Of a DNA stretch of 9,637 nucleotides, positions 1 through 5,778 are shown in pieces; position 1 is the stretch's first letter; every line of letters starts with the position of its first letter. Source of the DNA: Flammeovirgaceae bacterium (GTDB taxonomy: Bacteria; Bacteroidota; Bacteroidia; Cytophagales; Cyclobacteriaceae); contig QIEB01000092.1 of assembly GCA_003229495.1 (NCBI GenBank), positions 1-9,637 on the forward strand, in the 5' to 3' direction. Below the pieces are notes generated by a model. That model was given only the letters and a program-made list of their open reading frames with translations. It made no database searches and was not told the DNA's origin. A program made the translations under genes and the position numbers.

Positions 1-523
1 CACCATTAGTCTTTACATAGCATTCTATGAAATAAGTACCTGGCTCCACAAACACGGTAGTTTCTGCTACTTCCCTTGGTGAAATCAGTCCGGGGCCACC
101 GTTACTTACTGCTTTAGAAAACCACCCTGGAATTTCAACCCCTGCATCGGGCGCGCTGCGTGGCTTCTTATTAAAATCGTCCATAAAGTTTTGAAAAATG
201 GCAGCCATCACTTTATGGTCTTCAACTCCCTTCCCTTCCGGCACCCGGTATATGTATCCAAAATGGATCATATCTGTTTGGTTGCTTAATCTGAAGGTGG
301 TCCAGCCGGAAGGTATTACATCCGGTGCTTCAAGCGTCAGACCTACGGCCTTTATATCCACCAATCCAGGTTGTTCCGGTTTAGCTTGCTCAAGGTTTTC
401 TTGTGCCCCTGCATTTGCAGTCTGATCAGATCTCTGACCACAACTGAACAATATGAGCATTGTGAAAAGGTAAATATTCAGGATATTAATAGTACGGATA
501 TAGTGGCTTTTTAAGGGAATCAT
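1..523 (-). CDS. Cupredoxin-like lipoprotein (3' end outside window)
   Basis: This gene encodes an exported lipoprotein and is cut by the left edge; 174 residues are visible. A basic N-terminus and hydrophobic stretch (about residues 11-27) end in a lipobox-like LFSC, with Cys28 as the probable lipidated residue, followed by a Gln/Glu/Ala-rich linker to about residue 52. The rest resembles a cupredoxin beta-sandwich: 'SGWTTFRLSNQ' (72-82) is followed by His87, and 'PGTYFIECYV' (161-170) carries Cys168, the place where blue-copper folds have their cysteine ligand. The expected downstream His and Met ligands lie beyond the edge, so copper binding is not proven. The ATG at 523 is preferred because the next Met (residue 22) would leave too short a signal sequence. 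It is divergent from moaCB. I infer a periplasm-facing electron-transfer or copper-handling role linked to nitrogen-oxide respiration; a copper-free structural role is also possible. Confidence 0.65.
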   Translation of the reverse strand, partial: MIPLKSHYIRTINILNIYLFTMLILFSCGQRSDQTANAGAQENLEQAKPEQPGLVDIKAVGLTLEAPDVIPSGWTTFRLSNQTDMIHFGYIYRVPEGKGVEDHKVMAAIFQNFMDDFNKKPRSAPDAGVEIPGWFSKAVSNGGPGLISPREVAETTVFVEPGTYFIECYVKTNG

Positions 524-599
524 GGTGATCTAAAGTTTTGATTGGTTACTAAAACATAATAATTATCCGGTACAATTTCAACTATGATCACCAGGATGT

Positions 600-607
600 C
601 AAAAATA
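600..607 (-). promoter_or_regulatory. Candidate -7 promoter element for the cupredoxin-like gene
   Basis: On the minus strand this reads TATTTTTG, an exact match to the Bacteroidota -7 consensus TAnnTTTG. It lies 77 nt upstream of the ATG at 523. I see no TTTG-like -33 element at the usual distance. The large palindrome at 609-628 occupies the space just upstream, so expression could depend on or be blocked by a regulator. The call rests on the motif alone. Confidence 0.3.
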
Positions 608-608
608 A

Positions 609-628
609 ATCATGATTTTTGTCATGAT
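609..628. promoter_or_regulatory. Perfect palindrome, Crp/Fnr-type operator candidate (distal)
   Basis: The sequence is ATCATGA-N6-TCATGAT, with two perfect 7-nt inverted arms. Its core TGA-N6-TCA has the geometry of Crp/Fnr-family sites (Crp TGTGA-N6-TCACA; Fnr TTGAT-N4-ATCAA). It lies in the divergent region between the cupredoxin-like gene and moaCB, centred at about 618.5. Which factor binds is unknown; Fnr-, Dnr/NnrR- or HcpR-like regulators are reasonable candidates beside nitrate-respiration genes. Confidence 0.5.
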
Positions 629-644
629 GGGTATTGTAAATAAT

Positions 645-660
645 CATGAATATGATCAAA
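645..660. promoter_or_regulatory. Second Crp/Fnr-type operator candidate (moaCB-proximal)
   Basis: This reads CATGA-N6-TCAAA, again with the TGA-N6-TCA core; an overlapping shorter palindrome ATCAT-N4-ATGAT spans 643-656. Its centre (652.5) is 34 nt, close to three helical turns, from the distal site. If the promoter-like element at 681-688 is real, transcription would start near 693 and this site would centre near -41, the class II activator position of Crp/Fnr proteins. It is less symmetric than the distal site. Confidence 0.4.
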
Positions 661-680
661 TAAAGCAGGTAATATGCCCC

Positions 681-688
681 TAAATTTT
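681..688 (+). promoter_or_regulatory. Weak -7-like promoter element for moaCB
   Basis: TAAATTTT differs by one base from the Bacteroidota consensus TAnnTTTG. It ends 21 nt before the ATG at 710, implying a very short leader. No clear -33 motif is seen; the operator candidate at 645-660 lies where an activator could compensate. AT-rich DNA gives such matches by chance. Confidence 0.25.
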
Positions 689-709
689 TAGCCACATTCC
701 CAAAATGCC

Positions 710-1606
710 ATGATGGATATTACTTCACATATATCAGTCTATCGACAAACCAAAGCATGTGCTGTAGTAAGGGTAAGTGAGACTAAAATAATTGAAAATA
801 TTAAAAAGAATGCTATTCCGAAGGGTGATGTATTAGAAATATCCAGGACCGCAGGAATTCTGGCGGCAAAACAAACCGGGAATGTAATCCCTAACTGCCA
901 TAATGTTCCTATTGAAAATGTTGAAATTATATATAAAATAATGGATCATGAGATCCATTGTGAAGTTACAGTAAGCACCGTATACAAAACCGGAGTTGCC
1001 ATCGAAGCTATTTATGCGGCATCAGTGGTTGCTATTACTCTCTATGATCTTTTAAAGTCGCTTGATGATTCTGTTGAAATCAGTTCAGTAAAAGTGGTTG
1101 ATACCAAAGGAGGCAAATCCCCGCATCATGACAGTAATGGAAAAGGGCTGTCTGCAGCAATTTTAATTTGTTCAGATGCTATATTAAAAGGGCAAAAAGA
1201 GAATAAGTCCGGAGAAATAGTTAAAGATAAATTGATTAAATGCAATCTTACGGTAGCCAATCATGAGGTGCTGCCTAACGATGAAAAAGTCATCAGAAAA
1301 AAGATCCTGGAAATATGCCCAATGGTAAACATTCTGATTGTTGCCGGAGGAACAGGCCTGCTCCAAAAAGATCATACTCCAGAGATAGTTAAGCCCCTGC
1401 TTGATAAAGTGATTCCTGGCATTTCCGAAGCAGCAAGAAACTATGGGCAGGACAGAACCCCTTATGCTATGTTATCCAGAGGAGTTGCGGGTATTAGAGG
1501 AAAATGCCTTATTTTAGTAATACCCGGGTCGTCCAGAGGCGCTAAAGAGACAATAGATGTTCTTTTTCCATATATACTGCACATATTTAAATTTCAGAAA
1601 TTGTAA
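710..1606 (+). CDS. moaCB: Bifunctional molybdenum cofactor protein MoaC-MoaB fusion
   Basis: The 298-residue protein joins two cofactor-synthesis domains. Residues 1 to about 140 match MoaC, which with MoaA makes cyclic pyranopterin monophosphate from GTP; residues about 147-298 match MoaB/MogA, which adenylylates molybdopterin. MoaC residues seen by alignment to remembered E. coli MoaC are Lys38 (K51), His64 (H77), Glu99 (E114), Asp113 (D128) and Lys116 (K131). The E112 position is Ala97, which is unusual. The MoaB half keeps 'AGGTGLLQKDHTPE' (212-225) and 'IPGSSRGAKE' (271-280). MoaC-MoaB fusions are known in Bacteroidota. ATG codons at 710 and 713 are adjacent; the MMDIT start fits the MoaC N-terminus. 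Nitrate reductase needs this cofactor, so placement beside nar genes makes sense. The ends of both domains are intact. Whether this is the only MoaC in the genome cannot be told here. Confidence 0.93.
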   Translation: MMDITSHISVYRQTKACAVVRVSETKIIENIKKNAIPKGDVLEISRTAGILAAKQTGNVIPNCHNVPIENVEIIYKIMDHEIHCEVTVSTVYKTGVAIEAIYAASVVAITLYDLLKSLDDSVEISSVKVVDTKGGKSPHHDSNGKGLSAAILICSDAILKGQKENKSGEIVKDKLIKCNLTVANHEVLPNDEKVIRKKILEICPMVNILIVAGGTGLLQKDHTPEIVKPLLDKVIPGISEAARNYGQDRTPYAMLSRGVAGIRGKCLILVIPGSSRGAKETIDVLFPYILHIFKFQKL

Positions 1607-1636
1607 CTTTAACCGTCCAAAATATCACCTGAGCCG

Positions 1637-1644
1637 AAAAGGAG
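1637..1644 (+). promoter_or_regulatory. Strong Shine-Dalgarno-like site
   Basis: AAAAGGAG lies 10 nt before the ATG at 1655. Most other genes here have A-rich upstream sequence without such a site, as is usual in Bacteroidota. It supports the 1655 start for the repeat protein, although it could be a chance purine run. Confidence 0.4.
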
Positions 1645-1654
1645 TTTATTTCTC

Positions 1655-2125
1655 ATGAGAATAAGCAGGGAACAGCTTTTCAATTATTTAAAAGTAGCTG
1701 TATTTGTACTTTTATTGATTTTTATTCACCTGAAATACACCAGGCATCAACTTCCACAGACTTATCCCGGAGGGCAACAAAAATCTGCAGGGCTTTACAA
1801 GAATGGGAAACCGGAGGGAGTCTGGACCTGGTGGTTTGAGAATGGTCAAAAGATGATGGAGGGTGCATTTGCTGACGGAAAACGAAATGGAATCTGGAAC
1901 ACCTGGTACCACAACGGACAAATGAAAAGTATGGGCCTGTACTCCAATGATATGCTTAATGGTACATATATTAGTTGGTTCAGGAATGGAAATCTCAAAC
2001 AGTCCGGCAACTACAAAAATGACAAGTTGCACGGTTTACAGCAGTGGTATGATACACAGGGAGTACTAATTGAAAAAACAATATTTTCTGATGGAGAGGA
2101 AATTGAGCATACTAATAATATCTAA
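1655..2125 (+). CDS. Membrane-anchored MORN/YwqK-like repeat protein
   Basis: The 156-residue protein has a short cytoplasmic N-terminus, one hydrophobic segment (about residues 11-26) and then four to five tandem repeats with a period of 24 residues, starting near Gly40, Gly64, Gly88, Gly112 and Gly136. Each repeat follows a pattern like GQ.k..G.Y.nGk.nG.W..Wy.N, typical of the MORN_2/YwqK family. Database entries often label such proteins as antitoxins of a YwqK type, but no partner toxin is visible here and the repeats are better seen as a binding or scaffold surface. The lone anchor could be an uncleaved signal segment, placing the repeats outside the cytoplasm. It follows moaCB by 48 nt with no terminator, so it may share that transcript. 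Its actual function is unknown. Confidence 0.8.
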   Translation: MRISREQLFNYLKVAVFVLLLIFIHLKYTRHQLPQTYPGGQQKSAGLYKNGKPEGVWTWWFENGQKMMEGAFADGKRNGIWNTWYHNGQMKSMGLYSNDMLNGTYISWFRNGNLKQSGNYKNDKLHGLQQWYDTQGVLIEKTIFSDGEEIEHTNNI

Positions 2126-2127
2126 TT

Positions 2128-2805
2128 CTAGTATTGATCATAAGCCTCAAATTGCTTTATCATAGTATCCCATTCATTCCCAGATATATATTTATGTGCC
2201 TTTGGGAAAACCACATTTTCTTCACGAAATATATGCAACTTCAAAAGTTCAATCAAAGCAAAACCCTGCTCAGTAGCTACATCGAAGGTAAGTATTGCGG
2301 ATTGCAGGTCCGGGAGACGCGGGGCCAATCCTAAAAAATTAAACATCAGAGTCATATGCTGCATAATCTTTAAATGGTCGTCCTCGAGCATATCAATGGC
2401 AGTTTTAGGGAACCGGCCCTGGCTGTGCTCATCATTTTCGATCAATCTTTTTTGTAGCAAAGGAAAGAGTATCTTTTCTTCCTTCAAATGATGCTTGACC
2501 ATCTGGTTGTCCATTAATTCAAAGAACTTTGAAAATTTTTGTTCGATTTCTCCATTCAGCTTCCATCCGTTCTTCTTAAATTCAATCAAGGTCTTTTCAA
2601 ATTCACCCAACTCGGAGGCAAACAACTTATGCTCATCCATCAATTTTTGCAAAAATTGATTTAATTCTTCATATGGAACGGCTTCATCGGTTGGTGGTTT
2701 GAAGGCATCTGGCGGATCCATAGGGGATAATTCCTCTAGTCCAGACTGTTTTTCAACCATCCTTTTAATGGGATCCTCTTGCTTAAGTTTTTTAAAGTCA
2801 ATCAT
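2128..2805 (-). CDS. Hemerythrin-like di-iron protein (RIC/YtfE-like core)
   Basis: The 225-residue soluble protein has a helical hemerythrin-like core. Candidate iron ligands are His59, His105 or His106 with Glu109 or Glu110, His144, and His191 with Glu195. The two His-x3-Glu pairs and the spacing closely follow the ligand set of E. coli YtfE (RIC), the di-iron protein tied to repair of iron-sulfur centres after nitrosative stress. There are no cysteines, so the Cys-containing N-terminal ScdA domain of RIC is absent; residues 1-45 are instead a charged, Pro-rich extension. There is no signal peptide. It begins 3 nt after the porin stop codon and is the last gene of the nar unit. I infer protection against nitric oxide made during nitrate respiration, or O2/NO sensing or storage. 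The hemerythrin fold is well supported, the role is not. Confidence 0.85.
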   Translation of the reverse strand: MIDFKKLKQEDPIKRMVEKQSGLEELSPMDPPDAFKPPTDEAVPYEELNQFLQKLMDEHKLFASELGEFEKTLIEFKKNGWKLNGEIEQKFSKFFELMDNQMVKHHLKEEKILFPLLQKRLIENDEHSQGRFPKTAIDMLEDDHLKIMQHMTLMFNFLGLAPRLPDLQSAILTFDVATEQGFALIELLKLHIFREENVVFPKAHKYISGNEWDTMIKQFEAYDQY

Positions 2806-2808
2806 TAT

Positions 2809-4143
2809 CTAAAGATCAGGATTTAATTCTATTTTATTTTTTTTCTTATCTTTTTTTACCAAAACAGGTGTTAATTTCAACATTAAGTACATCCAATAGT
2901 TGTTTGCCTGCTTATCACCTCCCTTTATTTCAACCATTGAGCTGGTTGCCAACATTTGAGAATAGCCAAATTCCAGTAACACTTCTTTCGAATGAAAATA
3001 GTTATAAGTAAGATCAATTTCTGTTCCTAAAAATTTATCCTTGGCAATAATATTCCCACTTGACTGGTATTCAGTTGAATCAATAATATTTTCATCTGAG
3101 CTAAAAAAGTGTGCAGCGGCTGCAATCGAGTGCTTGCCTGATTTGTACATTGTCTTTAATATAATATCTTGTAATCCCACACTATTCAGGTGGTTGCCCA
3201 CATAAAAATAATCCATAGAACCATTGAATTTATGATTGGTCCCATATAGCGGGTTAAATGAACGGTTCTTATTTTCATCGGGATCCGTTTGACTGGTACC
3301 CGACAACAATTCTACCCCGCCTGTAAATGTAAGCCTGTTAATTCCGAGGTAAGAAAGGTTGGCAGCGAAGTTAGTAGCACTTAATGTTCTTCCCTTACTG
3401 TCTTTCCCCGATTGAAAATAAAACGAGCCATTAAAACGCCACGGGTACCTGGCGTAGACCACCCGTGCCCCGGAAGTTTGACTAAACATGGTTTGGTATT
3501 CAGTAACTCCTCCCGGTGAGACACTAGAGGTTTGAATGCCATTATTCAAAAACAGTACGCTAAGGTTCAGATTTTCACTGAATTTATTGTGCAACCATAT
3601 AAATTGAAGCGTCTTATAACTTTTTGGAACCGTATATACATTATTGTCTATCTTCTCTTTATCTTGATTATAGGCGGCTCCCACATCCACTTGCAGCTTG
3701 TTTCCTGTGTACTTTAGCAAGGCCACGTCGTGGCTTCTCGCCTGCAAAGTCCAGTCTACATTCCCCAATATACGGTGATCATCATACACCAGCTCTTGTC
3801 TTCCAATTTTTAATGAAAGATTCTTTTTAAAGAATATCTGACCCCAGGCTTCGTGAATTGATAAAAGGTTATCACTTATATTAAGCTGTGATTGACTTCC
3901 CCAGGTTCTAACATCTTGCGCGGATACTCCAAACCTATATTTGGAAGTTGTATAAGTGAATATTAGGCGGGTCCTTTGCGAGATAAAAAAGGCCGGATCC
4001 TGGGAAGAAGATGCCAGGGTACCATAACCATGCCTAAATTCAGACCTTGGAATATATTGACCGGTGAGGGATATTTGGGCTTGAACATCAACAGACAAAG
4101 CTGATATTAACACTACGGTAAATAGATGAATTTTCTGTTTCAA
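2809..4143 (-). CDS. Alginate-export-family outer membrane beta-barrel porin
   Basis: From a TTG at 4143 this gives 444 residues starting KQKIHLFTVVL..., with a clean signal peptide probably cut after VQA (residue 22). The body alternates polar and hydrophobic residues as in an outer-membrane barrel. 'KIGRQELVYDDHRILG', tryptophan, then 'RSHD' (about 112-139) is typical of the alginate_exp family. No ATG exists in frame before the barrel's middle (3489), and an in-frame stop lies at 4201-4203. The only plausible starts are TTG at 4167, which overlaps the narK stop, or TTG at 4143; the latter puts a positive n-region right at the N-terminus. The family name reflects alginate AlgE, but many Bacteroidota members are general or solute-specific channels. 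Its place after two nitrate transporters suggests an outer-membrane route for nitrate/nitrite. A charged Lys-rich tail follows the last strand. Confidence 0.82.
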   Translation of the reverse strand: MKQKIHLFTVVLISALSVDVQAQISLTGQYIPRSEFRHGYGTLASSSQDPAFFISQRTRLIFTYTTSKYRFGVSAQDVRTWGSQSQLNISDNLLSIHEAWGQIFFKKNLSLKIGRQELVYDDHRILGNVDWTLQARSHDVALLKYTGNKLQVDVGAAYNQDKEKIDNNVYTVPKSYKTLQFIWLHNKFSENLNLSVLFLNNGIQTSSVSPGGVTEYQTMFSQTSGARVVYARYPWRFNGSFYFQSGKDSKGRTLSATNFAANLSYLGINRLTFTGGVELLSGTSQTDPDENKNRSFNPLYGTNHKFNGSMDYFYVGNHLNSVGLQDIILKTMYKSGKHSIAAAAHFFSSDENIIDSTEYQSSGNIIAKDKFLGTEIDLTYNYFHSKEVLLEFGYSQMLATSSMVEIKGGDKQANNYWMYLMLKLTPVLVKKDKKKNKIELNPDL

Positions 4144-4156
4144 GATAATATTTTCA

Positions 4157-5752
4157 CTAACAGTCAATTCCTGATCCCCTTCTGTCGTAGTACCACCAGT
4201 TTAAGATCAAACAGAAAACGTAATATACTGCAAATGCATATAGTGCATATTCAGGAGTACCTGCCTGAATTTGTTGTCCAAATACTTTAGGGATAATAAA
4301 GGCACCGTATGCCGCAATGGCTGAAGTCCAGCCTAGCACCGGACCTGCTAGTTCTTTACTAAAGATATAGGGGATGCTCCTAAAGGTTGATCCGTTTCCA
4401 ATCCCTGTAGTAATAAACAGGATCATGAAACAAATGAAAAAGGGCACCCAATATTGTTCCGGAGTTGGACTTTCTTTGGCTTGACTAATAAAATACGCAA
4501 CCAGCAAAGTTGCAATAACCTGTGCAATGGTTGAGTAGTGAGTCACCGTGGATCCGCTTTTTACCTTATCCGATAGCCACCCTCCCACCGGTCTGATTAG
4601 GGCACCCAAAACCGGACCAATAAAGACCCAGGCAAGGAAGTTGGGGGCATTTGGATTCACATATTCAGGATTACTGGGGTCCGAGTACACAAACACATCT
4701 TGGCATAACTTGGGAAAAGCTGCTGAAAATCCAATAAATGACCCAAAGGTCATGGTATAAATAATGGTCATGATCCAATTGTGCTTGTTATTAAATATGG
4801 AAAACTGCTTTTCCAAGCTTTCTTTGATCTCTCCCGGGGTAGCATACTTCATAAGTAATACGGTAGTTACGATTACTATTGGTAGCACTATCCACATATT
4901 CAAATTAATCCCAACCAACAGGTATGCGCCTAGACCTGCCCCTAGAAGTCCAATTATTATCAAATAAAGAGTTTTTCCAATTCCAGTGAGGGTATTTGGC
5001 AATTTAGGCGTACCGGTGATTATGTTATTCATCCCCACAAATGCCGCGATGGCTGATAAAGAAAGTAGAGGCACCCAAACCCAGCCCGCATTTTGTACTC
5101 CTGCCAGGGCCACTTTACTTATTTCATTGCCTTCTTTATCGAACGCAACGAATAAAAATATACCTACCACCCAGGGTATTAATTTTTGCATGATACCAAC
5201 ACCCAGGTTTCCTAATCCAGCATTGAGGCCCAGAGAAGTTCCCTGAACACGCTTAGGGAAAAAGTAACTTATATTACTCATTGAGGAAGCGAAATTCCCT
5301 CCTCCAAACCCGGAAAGAGCAGCAAAAATGGCAAATGTAAGGTATGAAGTATTCAAGTCTTGCAAAGCAAACCCAACGCCGACAGCGGGAATCAAAAGCA
5401 AGGCGGTGGAGATAAATATCACATTCCTGCCCCCTCCAATAGCAATAAGAAATGAGTTGGGAATCCGCAAAGTTGCACCTGCCAACCCTGCAATAGCAGG
5501 AAGTGTATAATATAAACTGTTAATCTCCTTCAGTTTAGCAGTGATATCCACCTGGGACATTTCCGGAGTTATAAGCCCGAAATTAAATCCAAATTCTTTC
5601 AATTTGGTGGCTATAATGCTCCACATGATCCAAACTGCAAATGCCAGCAACAAAGCAGGGATGGATATCCAGAGGTTTTTGTTGGCGATTTTCTTCCCTT
5701 TGGTATCCCAAAATTGCTGATCTTCTACCTTCCAGGTATCAATGTTTACCAT
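4157..5752 (-). CDS. narK: Nitrate/nitrite MFS transporter, NarK/NarK2 type
   Basis: The 531-residue inner-membrane protein has the 12-helix pattern of the major facilitator superfamily and the marks of the nitrate/nitrite porter family. Arg96 ('LRIPNS', helix 2) and Arg387 ('ALIRPVGGWLSD', helix 8) match the substrate-binding arginines R89 and R305 of E. coli NarK. The first nitrate signature is 'SGFGGGNFASSMSNISYFF' (147-165) and the second includes 'TGIGNGSTF' (449-457) and 'AAYGAFIIPK' (480-489). The long segment between helices 1 and 2 is like that of E. coli NarK. The family imports nitrate and/or exports nitrite. It starts 26 nt after the stop of the NarK1-type gene. Paired NarK1 and NarK2 proteins also occur next to nar genes in other bacteria, in Paracoccus as a fusion. 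Which of the two does antiport here is inference from type. Confidence 0.93.
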   Translation of the reverse strand: MVNIDTWKVEDQQFWDTKGKKIANKNLWISIPALLLAFAVWIMWSIIATKLKEFGFNFGLITPEMSQVDITAKLKEINSLYYTLPAIAGLAGATLRIPNSFLIAIGGGRNVIFISTALLLIPAVGVGFALQDLNTSYLTFAIFAALSGFGGGNFASSMSNISYFFPKRVQGTSLGLNAGLGNLGVGIMQKLIPWVVGIFLFVAFDKEGNEISKVALAGVQNAGWVWVPLLSLSAIAAFVGMNNIITGTPKLPNTLTGIGKTLYLIIIGLLGAGLGAYLLVGINLNMWIVLPIVIVTTVLLMKYATPGEIKESLEKQFSIFNNKHNWIMTIIYTMTFGSFIGFSAAFPKLCQDVFVYSDPSNPEYVNPNAPNFLAWVFIGPVLGALIRPVGGWLSDKVKSGSTVTHYSTIAQVIATLLVAYFISQAKESPTPEQYWVPFFICFMILFITTGIGNGSTFRSIPYIFSKELAGPVLGWTSAIAAYGAFIIPKVFGQQIQAGTPEYALYAFAVYYVFCLILNWWYYDRRGSGIDC

Positions 5753-5778
5753 ATCATTTTTCTATTGAACCTCATAAA

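Noticed and set aside
198..425. Plus-strand open frame of 75 codons opposite the left-edge gene
   Set aside because: The minus-strand frame here gives a lipobox and cupredoxin-like motifs; the plus-strand translation has no recognisable features and is a shadow.
609..628. Palindrome as a transcription terminator hairpin
   Set aside because: The stem would be 7 AT-rich pairs with no following T-run, and it lies in a divergent promoter region, not after a gene; an operator fits better.
1655..2125. Toxin-antitoxin module based on YwqK-like repeats
   Set aside because: No small partner gene lies on either side: moaCB precedes it and an opposite-strand hemerythrin gene follows. The antitoxin name comes from database labelling.
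2809..4143. Alginate or other polysaccharide export function
   Set aside because: Only the barrel family name points to this; the window has no polysaccharide genes and the neighbours are nitrate transporters.
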